From contig SAUG01000017.1 in NCBI GenBank assembly GCA_011316305.1, positions 1-64,000 of the forward strand: DNA of 64,000 nucleotides, written 5' to 3'. The notes below the pieces were generated by a model, which did not search any database, was not told where the DNA came from, and was given only the letters and a program-made list of their open reading frames with translations. Of this stretch, positions 23,966-34,784 are shown piece by piece. Every line of letters starts with the position of its first letter. The first letter of the stretch is position 1. This DNA is from Rusavskia elegans (Eukaryota > Ascomycota > Lecanoromycetes > Teloschistales > Teloschistaceae). Position numbers and translations under genes: made by a program.

Positions 23966-24290
23966 GTGCGGTAGTGCCTGGTCTGGAATAGATCTAAGCA
24001 TTTAATGAACGAACGATTTCAGTTGGGTTGTTCGATAGGATGTGACGGGTGCATACGTCTGATATTGAGACCCTGAGTCTCGACAGTCGTCAGTATTTGG
24101 GCCATTGACATCGACAAATATCTTCACTGGGTGACATATCCCATGATGATGCGAAAACGCTTGATCGACTGTGAGGCTGGACGTGCATCCCCACACTCGT
24201 AACCCCACGCAAGAAAGGTACCTAGGAAGCTAGGTAAGGTAGTGAGCGCGATCAAGCCTTACACATTTGGGACTAGACCAAGTAGATGTA
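23966..24290. other. Intergenic region
   Basis: The 3' flank of the preceding gene; no open frame of interest. Confidence 0.4.
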
Positions 24291-24479
24291 TCGAGTTCAT
24301 CCACCTTCGCCGCACGCTAAAACGCTTAGCAGCCCTATATTGGTTTAGCGGTGTATCTAGCTCGATCTGGTTATCCTAGGGTACCCCCCGCCCAATCAGA
24401 GTCTGCCAAGACAAGAGCTTACCTAGCGTAGCCTAGCGTGCGGCGAAGGTGGATGTGCGGCGAAGGTGGATGAACTCGA
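24291..24479. mobile_element. 189-bp TIR mini-element
   Basis: The left end TCGAGTTCATCCACCTTCGC (24291 on) is the inverted complement of the right end near 24460-24479 (gaaggtggatgaactcga). Near the right end the segment gtgcggcgaaggtggat is duplicated in tandem. The repeat extends to the agcgtgcgg/ccgcacgct words on both sides. A clear target duplication is not visible. No coding capacity. Confidence 0.6.
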
Positions 24480-24681
24480 ATAGCCGTCGGCATGTGACGT
24501 CATTGCTTCGAAGCGCCCACTGAAATTCCGAGTAACTAAGGTAATCATTACTCTGTACTGGGTTCAATTCCTAGCGACGTTGACACAGTGGACTAGCGGT
24601 GAACGGGTTTGTTCTTTCCAGGCTTCCAGCCCTCCGGACCACATAAAAAGTGAATATTGAGGGGACCTTGGCACAGGAACC

Positions 24682-25092
24682 TGTAACGTCCCTGTACGTC
24701 AAAGGGCGTTACGTTCGAGCCTAGCTACAGCCGTAGGCGTAGTCCGAGCTACTAAATAGTAAAAGAGTCCTAGTATAGATTATTATAACTAATCCCGCGT
24801 AGCTATAAAGATATAGTTACGATATTATAAAGCGTCTACGTTATAAAAATAATTAAAAAGAAAATAGTAGAGACGTATTTAATAATTATATTAATAACTA
24901 ATAAAAAAAGCTATCTAATAGGAGTAAAAAACGATATATATTATAAAAGTAGCTAATAGTACCGATAGATAACCGTCTACTAAAAGCCTCTATATAAAGG
25001 TCGGCTATAACAGCTATAAACGGCTATAGTAGATTAGACTCGTTTATATAACTAATCTTCTAGCGTATCTTTATAGAATTATAGACGTAATA
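24682..25092. repeat. Left LTR
   Basis: 411 bp, starting TGTAACGTCC and ending near acgtaata, where the final C has become T. Aligns over its whole length to 27636-28046. Confidence 0.85.
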
Positions 25093-27635
25093 CAGCCTCT
25101 TTTATATTATTTTCTCTCTAGTTTTTCTATCCGCGGGGTTTTTAAAGTTTAACTTTTCTTTATCTTCTTTCTTTTTTTCTTTAATATTATTATTATACGT
25201 TTTCGAAGAGATAATTATTTAAAGTCTTTCTATTAAATTTAGTTAAAAGATATTATAATATTTTTTTCTTATAGTCTTTATATTTATAATCTTTTAAAAG
25301 AATATAAAGTTAATATAAATAGTAATATTTACGGTAAATATATTCGGGTTTAAAAATTCTATAATTTTTTAATTTCTAATATAATTTATAAATCTGCTTT
25401 TTTCTTTTATATATTTCCTTTTTTATTTATTACTAATATATCTAGAGAAATATTTTAAAAATAAAACAAATAAACTTTATTCCGATATTAAAAATACTTT
25501 TAATAAATATACCGAAGCGTAATATTATATCGAGTCCTTTTTAGATTCCGAAAAGGAAATTCGTAATTAGCGTTTTATTTAAAAATCGGATCTCTGCTGT
25601 TTTTTTAGAAAATAAAAACGTTTTATTATTTATTATCGCGCTTTAGATAAATATAAAAGTAATTTTATTATTTAGAAGTAACGTATTCTGTCCCGTTTTA
25701 ACGAATTTAATAATTTAGTTATATTCTACTTCTCTATTAGTTTTATACTAACTATATAAAAGGTATCCGTTAAATTTATATCTAGTTTCGATTCGAATAA
25801 TTTAGATCGGTTTCTAAAAGAATTCGATTTTTCTTTACTTCTAGAAGTATTAGAATAATTAAAGAATATCTAGTTAAAAATTTCTTTATATTTCTTTTTT
25901 AACTTTTAAATTATATTCCGATATTATAAATTATATTTAGGTCTTTTAATATTTCTATTAATTTTTATTTTTTAGCGATTATTTTATCCTAAAATAATAA
26001 AATTAAAAACTAATCGTCTTTTAATTATATATTTAATATAGGGTCTAGAGTTTTTTTTTCTAAATATTTTTCTAGTTCGGGTATAGAATTATATTCGATC
26101 TTTTCTATTTATTTAATAACGCTTTTATAGATTTTTTTAATATCTTCTATCTATAATTTTTAGATAATTTCCTAGATTTTATTATATTTAAGCGCCAGTT
26201 ATAAAAGCAGATAATAGTATTTCTTTCAGATTTTCGTTTTCTATACCTCGCCTCTCTTTTTAAAAAGAGCGTCGATTTCTTTAATTTAATTATAATCCGT
26301 ATTTAATATAATATCTAATTCTTTATATAGGAAGTTTTTATACGCTAGAAAATATATTATTTATAGTTCTATTTTCCTTCTAACTATACTTTTTTATACT
26401 AGTATTTTTAAAATAGACTCTTTCTATTTATTTCTAAATATAATATATTATCGGTTACTTTTAATTATCGTAAAATTTAAAGCTTCGATAAATCTATTTT
26501 TTATTTTAATTTCTATTTCTATAATTCGGTTATTTTATTATAGAAATATTTAGATATATCTTTAGATTTAATTATATAATCCTTTTATAATCTTATTTTC
26601 TTTTTTTCTATTTACTAAAGCTATAGTTTTATAATCTCCGAGTTTAATTTTAAACGCTGCTATAAAAGGTTTTTCGGTTTTATATAATTTAAATTCTAAA
26701 GTTAACCTCTTTTTTACTTTTTTTAGTTCTATAGGATACTATCCTATACTTTCTTTATCTAATAAATAGATAAGATAATTATTATTATAGCAGGCTATCT
26801 AACTTTTAGTTATATATTTTCTAGCTTTTTTTCCGGATAATTTTTCTATTATTTTAAACTAATATTCGGTTACTTCTATTATTTTTTTAGTTAGATAATT
26901 TCTTTTAAAGTATCTCGTCTTTCTATATAAATAATAAGCTTTAGTCCGCGATCTTTTATTTTCGGTAGTATTGAATTCTATTAGGTTTCCTTTAGATTAT
27001 CTTTTAGCAGGTCCTATTTTATTAAACGTCTATTTATCTAAATATATTTTATACTACCTAGTATTAATTCTAGTCGCTATTTTAATAAAAGAAGCTAGCG
27101 ATTCTAGTTTTTTAATTACTTTTATAGCTTCTTTAACTTTTATATAGAATCCTTTATAGAAATAGACTTTTAAAGTTTAATCTTCCTAGTCCGTCTTATA
27201 TATTAATATTCTAAACTAAATAGTATAAATTGCTACCGACTTTTACTACCTTAGAACTATTAGTCTCTTTTCTATTACTCTATCCTTATTATTATCTCTA
27301 AAGGTTTTTTTTATAGCTATAATTAGATTACCGAAGGTATAGAAGATTTATAATATTTTATCTTCTCTATAATTTTCCGGGTTATTAAAATAGTCTTCTA
27401 TATAGAACCGAGTCTAATTAAAGGCTGTCTTTCCTAGATATAATATTATAAATAGAATTTTAATTACTTTATTCGGAAACTGGTTTATATATAATATAAA
27501 GTAGACGTTTATCTAGATAAACTAAGGTTTTAAAAATCCTTTATCTTTTATATAAATATTAGATATAGCTATTTTAATAGTATCGCTTCGATCTATAGGG
27601 CGGGGTAATAAAACTAATATAGTAAGTTATTAAAA

Positions 27636-28046
27636 TATAATATCTTTATATATTAAAAGGCGTTATATTCGAGTTTAGCTATAGCTATAAATATAGTCCG
27701 AGCTACTAAATAGTAAATAAGTCCTAATATAAATTATTATAACTAATTCTATATAGCCGCGAAGATATAGTTATAATATTATAAAGCGTCTATATTATAA
27801 AGGTAATTAAAAAGAAAATAGTAGAAATATATTTAATAATTATATTAATAACTAACGAGAGAAGCTATTTAATAGAAGTAAAAAATAATATATTTAGTAA
27901 AAGTAGCCGATAGTACCGATAGGTAGCCGTTCGCTAAAAACTTCTATATAGAGGTCGGCTATAGCGGCTATAGGCGGCTATAGTAGATTGGACTCGCTTA
28001 TATAGCCAATCCTCCAGCGTGCCTCTGTGGAGTCACGGACGTAACA
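27636..28046. repeat. Right LTR
   Basis: 411 bp. Its first 50 bases are strongly C-to-T altered (tataatatctttatatatta against tgtaacgtccctgtacgtca), while its 3' end stays intact (ggacgtaaca). The two LTRs were therefore mutated independently. Confidence 0.85.
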
Positions 28047-28432
28047 GAACCCCATACAAATCTGTATATAAATATTGTATTATCTACTATAGAACTTTAT
28101 ATTTAGCCTAATTCGGATAGGATTTAAAGCTATACAGCAGTCTAATATACTGTTAACAGTCCTTCGAGTTTTAATACGTCTTTAAGGCATTTTGGCATCG
28201 AATAAATCAACGAATTAACCCCTAATACAAATAACGGTCCTATTTTTCTACTATAAAATATCTGACGTTATTATTTAAAGATCGACGGAGAAGATAGAGG
28301 GCGTTAAAGTACTATAGCTGCAAGAATTAGTGAGATAAATGGGAGAAAAGTGAGGATTTAGGTGTAAAAACAGGAGGTTCTGCCCCTAAATCTCCGCCAA
28401 GCGTTCGGCCCCACTATTCACTTTTTTTGTGG

Positions 28433-28972
28433 CGACCCAAGCCAGCTTGCTATGCTGTAACCCTCCTTTGTCGCTCATGGCCGTCATTGCTTGCTCAAGC
28501 GGGCCAGTCGCGAGATCCACTACCTTAGGGCACGGCATCTCGCATGGCACTAAAGTCATACGCGACGACCATCTCCGAACACCTCAGAACAACCTCATTC
28601 CTTTCTTGGACTTGAATGGGCGCCCGGACTACCATTGAGGTCGACGAAATCTGATGTTGTCTCCTACATCTTAACAGCGCCCCTGATTCGATATCGACGT
28701 CAAGCAGAGCGAACTGGACTCTCATGGGATACAGAAGTCTCCAATCATGTGCGAGCAATGTGTGCATCGCTATGACAAACTGACACGAATGGCGTCGTCC
28801 TTGCGGCAATAGCCAAATCCCACGCGGGCCTGTCCAGGAATGATCTGCAGGCGATACCGAGAATTCGGACGGAATGAGGTTCGCAGAGTTCCTGAAACAT
28901 CAAACGTGCTTGCGGGAAGAATGACCTCTACCTCCACCCCCCCACAATCTGCCGACAACGACATGTGCCGAC
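28433..28972. other. Intergenic, leader of the rhodopsin-domain gene
   Basis: Short frames on both strands without domains. A CT/CA-rich stretch (cctctacctccacccccc, about 28924-28941) lies just before the ATG at 28973. Confidence 0.4.
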
Positions 28973-30440
28973 ATGCACAACATCCTCTTGCCCCGCATGA
29001 AGCCAGAAACCTTCTACCCTTCGCCCAACGGTGACGAGGACAATGGCAAGAAATATCTCGGGGCAGCCTGGGCGCTTGTCATTTGCGCTACGCTGTCCAC
29101 CTGCGTCCGGGTCTGGGTTCGGGGTCGGCTGACAAGGAACATGGGAGTATGTCGAGCCTTCTCTCGAAGTATTGTCGCCCTGTGTTCGACTGATCCACCA
29201 TGTAGTGGGACGACTATAACATGATCATCGGACAAATCGTCAATCTGGTCGGCCTTGGCCTCGTCACGGCCGAGGTCTTCAATGGCTTGGGCAGACACAT
29301 GTACTACCTCCAACCTGACGAGCGGCGACGCTTCCATCTCATCGGCTGGCTCGATTGGATGCAGACTTTCACCGCCATCATGTTCACCAAGATCTCCATC
29401 TGCGTCTTCCTCCTGCGGATCAAGGACGACAGAACCAACAAAGTCTTTATGTATTCGCTCATCGGAGCAAACATACTCGTGACGGCAGTGTCATGCTCTT
29501 TGTTCTTGGGCTTCTGTCGACCTGTGCATGCGTATTGGGATGTTGGGGTCGAGGGGATATGTTTCTCGAAGCGTCAAATCATGGCTACCGTTGCTGCTCA
29601 AGGATGTAGTGTTGCTCCCTCAACGCTTCATAATGACCTACTGATCTCCCGTCTCCAGCGTTCTCCGTCCTTTCCGACCTTATCTTAGCAACAACCCCGC
29701 TTTTATTCCTCCGCAACCTCCAGATCTCCCTCCGCACCAAACTTCTCCTTTGCGTCCTTATGGGTGCGGGGTACATCACGGCCGGCTGTTCCCTGACCCG
29801 TACCATCCTCTCGGACCGTGTCCTCAATCCCGATATCACCTGGTCCGACCTCACGACCGCTGCTTGGCGCGCCACAGAAGTCAATCTGGGCATCATCTGT
29901 GCCAACGCTCCGATCGCTCGGCCGTTGTATCTTTGGAGCAAAGGCAGGCTGAGGATCTTGCAGCCTTCAGCTACTACGGAGCTCTCTGGAACGCCAACGC
30001 ATCAAGAGAAGGTCCGGAGCCGGAAAAGTGCACGGGGATTTTGGCCATGGAGTAAGGTTCAAGGGCATAGTCGATCTGGATTGCTACCACATCAAAATCT
30101 AAAGCAGTCCGAGCCATCAGATCAAGCCACAACGCTTAATTCTATGGAGATGGGCCTTCCACTTCAGGGGTACCTGCTGAAAGACGGCAAGAGGCACTCT
30201 CATTGGATTGATTTGCAAGAGGCGGAGCGAGAAGTTGATAGAGCGAGGGATGTTGCTGGCGGGGTGGAACGGGTTCCCCCTATCCCGCCAGAAGAAGCGG
30301 TGGTGAGATTGGAAAGGAATGATGTGGGAGGTGCAATGGAGCAGTGGCCGGGAGCTGAAAAGAGAAAATGGACAACTAGGGAGAGGCTGGAGAACGAAAG
30401 GGGGTTCAACGCAACGAGAAAAGGGAGAGGGGCTTTGTGA
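28973..30440 (+). CDS. Rhodopsin-domain integral membrane protein, 451 aa
   Basis: Exons 28973-29146, 29206-29605 and 29659-30440 join in frame to 451 residues; the introns are 59 and 53 nt. The protein starts MHNILLPRMKPETF and has about seven hydrophobic segments: AAWALVICATLSTCVRVWV, IIGQIVNLVGLGLVTA, FTAIMFTKISICVFLLRI, FMYSLIGANILVTAVSCSLF, VLSDLILATTPLFLL, LLLCVLMGAGYITAGC and TEVNLGIICANAPIARPL. Features typical of the fungal rhodopsin-domain family are the WDDYN motif after TM1, the Trp/Asp-rich loops, and a long charged cytoplasmic C-tail (from about 275). These are Pth11-like or uncharacterised plasma-membrane proteins, not retinal-binding opsins. An N-terminal CFEM domain is absent. 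It sits next to the LTR element but looks intact. Confidence 0.85.
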
Positions 30441-32127
30441 ACTTGTCACTGCGGAGACGGTATCCTTGACTTTTGGGTTTGCACATTTCAATGGCTCAAG
30501 GGCGTAAGGTAGGCAACATGGCCGCTTCCTGTTTCATTCGAGCTGTTACGAGAAAATCGCGTCAGCCTTGACAATGTCTCTCGTTACGACTACAATGTAC
30601 CAGAGATAGGGGCTGTCCGCATACTTAGGCTCTGAAATTGCTTGCATGCCGAAAGATGAAACCTTACTCGGATACTCTGACCATGGATGGGATGAAAGGC
30701 CGTTGGTTGCCCTTTCACTTATTATAATTTCTCTCTTTCGAACGCGGAGACCACCATGTAATCCCATGGCCACAGGAACCGCCTCTCGAATGAGCAGCCA
30801 AGCTACTCGCGGGATGGCGAGTCTGGCAAACTTCTTCTTAGGGCATTGACGAAGCCGACATTAGTCCAGTGGGGAGGCACAAGCGGCGGATCTCGAAGTT
30901 GGGGCAGTACTCATCATCGGACTTCGCACATCAGAGCATCTGAAGTTTCATATTCATATTTGAGTTGCCGATCAGTCTCCTTCAAGTGGTATCTTTTTTG
31001 CATGGTATCTCTATTATCTATGTACCATTCATCATCCATATTTGTTTCTCGAGTTGGTTGGTGGGAGGGAAGGAGAGCACCAAGACGCTGTCGAGGGAGT
31101 TGCTGGAGAGGATCATAAGTTGTGGGTAGCGGATGGGCTGGGAGGAAGATTACCCGTGAATGATTAGACCGCATGCAATCCCTTCTTTGTCCCCACGATG
31201 CTATACCCCATCTCTCGTTCTCATGCACTAATTAACAAAATCCATAACCTACTTTTGCGATCTATACGACGGTTGAAATGTCTCAAGACCGATACTGATC
31301 GAAATCCTGCTGCTTATTCCCGGGTGGGCTAAAATACATGCTCCCTCTCAGGTCCGAATCCTTTTTCATATCCTACCACCAGTCACAGCAAAGAGCATTG
31401 AATAGTCGATACCTCGACATATGAAATCGTCTCAACGACTACCGAATATCATACTGCGCCTCCTTGGAATGATACACACGACTTTGATTTCTAATACAAT
31501 AAGCTAAGATAATGAGAAACTTTAGCTATTATGGCCGAGAGAACACGCTGCCAGAAGAAGTGTCACCGGCAGCGAAAAGAAGACAAGGGCCTTTTGGGTG
31601 CTTTTTTCGCACGATAGCGTTGGGATACGAAAAATGAAGAGGATATGCGGCAAGTCATGGGATTGTTAGGATGGGGTCGTTGTTGGTGGAGATTTTTGGA
31701 AAAGTATCTAGGTCGTGTATCTGTGTGGTTTAATGTTTGTGAGTGCTTCTTTTACTTCGGAGAGGAGAGTTGGGATGGAGTTGGGGGTTTGGGGCTATGC
31801 TTGGGATGTTGAGGTTGTTCTTGAAGGGTAGGTTGCGTTAGCTGGGTAGGTCGTTGTGGTGGGTTTGTGAGAGGGTCTGTATGGTGAGATTGGAATGGAT
31901 TTGCTAGGCTTGAGTGCAGAATGATTGGGTGGGAGTGTGACAAGACGCGGGACTCGTCTCGACGGGTCAGTTTGTGTGGGTTCGGTTTCTTTTCGTACAT
32001 GTGTTAAGCCGAATCATGTTTTCTCTAATTACAGCGTGTGACAATGGAAGTCCAGAATTTCGTCATTAACTTGTTACTGTTCTGGCAGAAGCCTTCTCAC
32101 AGCGCGCTCGCAAATTATCACCCCAAG
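30441..32127. other. Long intergenic region
   Basis: No gene I can support. A minus-strand 82-codon frame (32000-31752) is Pro/Gln/Thr/His-rich, the product of a G/T-rich strand, and probably spurious. Short frames around 30646-31118 lack domains. Confidence 0.4.
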
Positions 32128-33167
32128 CTACTCAGCTAATTTAAATCTGCATTGTCGACATCTGACGACTAAAGGCCCATGCCAATCCGTGGTCGCTCCA
32201 TTGCTCACGGAAAGGTCCAGCGGCCTCGAGCAAGCAGGACAGGTAGTTCTTACTTCGATGAGGCTCTTGAACACTCGCTCCTGCGTCTTTGTCCACTCAA
32301 TCACTCTCTTGAGCTTTGCATCTGGTGCCTTGGCTCTAAGTCTATCGAACTCCCGCTCTTCACTCCTCATCTGGACTGCATCCAAGACATCAAAACACAT
32401 AGATGCATCCCCCTTCAGCATCGTTCGAAAATTCTTGTAGCACATCAGATGTTCCATGGAACGTAAGCACACGTCTTGCATGATTCGGCGCAGCCCGCGG
32501 TCTGAATCCGGTGTGGTGGTGTAGACCTTTGGTAGGATGCTGAGAATATCTTCGGTGGCCCATTCGTCCGCAGCACGGACTTCGAATTTAGTTTCGGCGA
32601 GGTCTTTGAGGAGGAGAAGATTGTACTTGTCCGCTAAGGCGTAGACGAGGGCGTTGTTGGCCAGAGCCGAGACCTTGACGTGGACCGGCGCTTTCGCTGC
32701 TTCGTCAAGAGCATCCGATGCGTTGCTCGAGGTGTCGAGTAACGAACTGACATCGACCGGGGCAATCAAAGGCAGCGGAATCTTCGTTTTTCCTGGACTG
32801 AGGCTACCGCCGTGTTGTTCCTGCGTCTTTTGATCGCCTTCATGATCGGTATCGTCGTAGTCCGCGGTGTAGAAGTACGTCAACATCCGATCGACAGCAT
32901 CTGGGTCGTCTTCCGGTAAATTGAGAGGACCGTTGGAACCTTCCTATCCGTTATTCAGCGCCATTGACTTGACATACTCTTGGGGTATAGATCTACCTGG
33001 AAATTACCACCACAAGCGGTTGCAAAGAATTCGGAAGCTGGGCATAGGACGCAACGGTGAACGTGGAATGTCCGTTCTCCGCAGGTAATGTTCAGATCAC
33101 TGTACTCCGCAGAGTTGAATAGTGAAGCAGTTCTCGTAGCTAGCGCTTGTTGGTGTATATCTGTCAT
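32128..33167 (-). CDS. BTB/POZ-domain protein, 328 aa
   Basis: On the minus strand, exon 1 (33167-32997) and exon 2 (32943-32128) join at phase 0 across a 53-nt intron (gtagat donor, ggatag acceptor). The BTB fold is at about 15-90: SLFNSAEYSDLNITCG, FHVHRCVLCPASEFFATAC, EGSNGPLNLPEDDPDAV, DRMLTYFYTADY. That is the usual S-D-hydrophobic, F-x-V-H-[KR]-x-[VI]-[LI]-C-x-x-S and Y-x-Y-T/S-x-x-Y pattern. An acidic/Gln insertion (about 92-125) precedes a helical region (LYALADKYNLLLLKDLAETK-like, about 150-170). Close to the C-terminus are C-P-x-C and C-R-x-C pairs (about 295-325), which may bind a metal. The start ATG was chosen over a longer upstream frame because the BTB domain begins right after it. 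Such proteins often act as Cullin-3 adaptors; the role here is not known. Confidence 0.85.
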
Positions 33168-34784
33168 TGTGCCCTTGGGTCGAAAAGTCTTAGCCGGCTG
33201 AAGAAGAGGATGAAGGAGAAAGAAGCACAGGGAAATGATCAATCACAGGCTGATGAGCAGTCAACACAATTGCCCCACCCCATCTTTGAACAACTGATCA
33301 CCATCTTGTATCTGTGATGAATGAGGCGGAGCGTGGCCAATGTATTGGCGGAAGTTTCGTGTTGTTTTAACTGTGAACGCAATTCAATTACAGCAACGAG
33401 AAAGGGAAGGTAAGCTACGACCCTCAGCTCTTCCTGTACGTCGACTTTGCTATCCCGAGATATCGAAGTATCGACTACATAGGTGATTGCATGACATCAT
33501 GGAGGAGAAGTCCTCCTGGATGTCTTCGTCCCGCGAAAAGTCGAGTAATTACTGAGATGGGGCCCGATCCTATGGCTCTTGCTACACGATAGAGTCTATG
33601 TACTTTTTTGTTCTGAAAGATGAGCATGACTTATCGGGGGAATTGCATGTTGAATGAGAGCTTAGGCTGTCAGCTTCACTTTTAGTTGCATGTCCTTGCA
33701 ATGAATGCGACGGGCCGAGCCGAGATTGGGTGCATCAGCTCAACCTCATGACGTGGTTGCAACCAGAAATGCTACGCTCCGTGAACCTCCTTGTTACTGT
33801 GGAGCTTGCTTCTTTGCAGAATCGATTCACCTCTCGCTCAGTTGCGAGTGTTTCAGGATGGGTGCTCGAGATTTGGATGGCGAGCTTTCTGTGAAGTGAA
33901 TTTTCGAAGCCAATGTCACGTCGTGCCTCTTCAGCAGTCTCATAGAGACAGATCTGACATCAAAGGCTTGCAATACGTTGCAAGCTTTTCTACGGTGACC
34001 TACCAGATTGTTGTCTTAATCTCCTCGATCAAAATTTGGGCCTTTCAATTGAGATCCCGGGTTTATCCGCAGAGGAGAGAAGCAAGATTTGCAAACCTGA
34101 TCCAAGGCCAAGGCTGATTCAATGGCCGTAGTACCTACCATGGGAGAAGACTGTGCAAAGCATGGTCGATGAAAGCTCTACGATACTTCCAGAACTTGAG
34201 CCCTTCAGGAAAGGATCATGAGGTTTTGGGTAAGAGGAGAGGACACCACATCTGATGACATCGAATGCAACTCTTGGAGGTGGGATTCACTCAAAATCCG
34301 ACATGCAAAGGCGATTCGCTCAACAAGTATAGGGGCAATGCCTGTGGACCCGGTTGTCCTAGGCTAGGCCAATGATTCAAACCTAACGCCCACATGTTGC
34401 CCAAACATATGAGCAAGCGGTTGATCAGTGAACTAGTCGGCGTCGTAGCATTCAAAGCAGCATGGTCCCGCCAGCAGCGATGCTCTGAGAGTGGCTGGGC
34501 CGGGTCTTGTCAACAGAATAGGATGAATATCAATGTTGTGTAGGCACCTTCAACAATCAACAAGACCGGAAATTAGCAGCAACGCTAAGACAGCCAGTTT
34601 TCCTATATTTTGGGTGCGTTCCTCCTACACAAATATCAACCTTCCTCCATCACAAGTACATGTCACCTTGTACCTTTATATCGCTCCTTGCTTGTGTTGG
34701 CTCTTTCATGGCTTAATCTTTCATTCGCTTGCTCTCAATTGCTTGTACGATAGTGTTGTATCACTAGTTGTAGCTGTCAACATA
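33168..34784. other. Divergent intergenic region
   Basis: The shared upstream region of the minus-strand BTB gene and the + strand family gene. Short frames at 33705-33899, 33791-34117 and 34533-34922 have no domain; the last one only overlaps exon 1 of the next gene. Confidence 0.4.

Larger units (their letters stand above)
24682..28046. mobile_element. RIP-destroyed LTR retrotransposon, 3365 bp
   Basis: Two 411-bp long terminal repeats (24682-25092 and 27636-28046) run in the same direction, begin TGTAACGTCC (5') and end GGACGTAACA (3'), and sit between identical 5-bp target copies GAACC (24677-24681 and 28047-28051). The 2543-bp interior is extremely AT-rich, with no open frame and no recognisable gag or pol. 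The copies differ mainly by C/T and G/A changes. A full Ty1/Ty3 element is usually over 5 kb, so this one is internally deleted or a non-autonomous type. Orientation is uncertain because no coding or clear primer-binding site survives. Confidence 0.85.
24639..28432. mobile_element. TIR element split by an LTR retrotransposon
   Basis: The left end CCACATAAAAAGTGAATATT (24639 on) is matched in inverted orientation by the right end at 28408-28432, whose complement reads CCACAAAAAAAGTGAATAGT. Removing the nested LTR element and one target copy leaves about 425 bp (24639-24681 plus 28052-28432), AT-rich without open frames, so a small non-autonomous DNA element. Its own target duplication is unclear. 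Confidence 0.5.

Noticed and set aside
24560..24600. A tRNA-like T arm (ctgggttcaattcctag)
   Set aside because: A five-pair stem with a TTCAATT loop can be drawn, but I cannot find a matching acceptor stem, anticodon arm or D arm upstream.
25093..27635. Possible reverse transcriptase or gag remains inside the LTR element
   Set aside because: The interior is too heavily mutated to AT; no frame or motif survives that I can point to.
31752..32000. A Pro/Gln-rich 82-codon minus-strand frame
   Set aside because: Its composition follows directly from a G/T-rich strand, and it has no domain or neighbours to support it.
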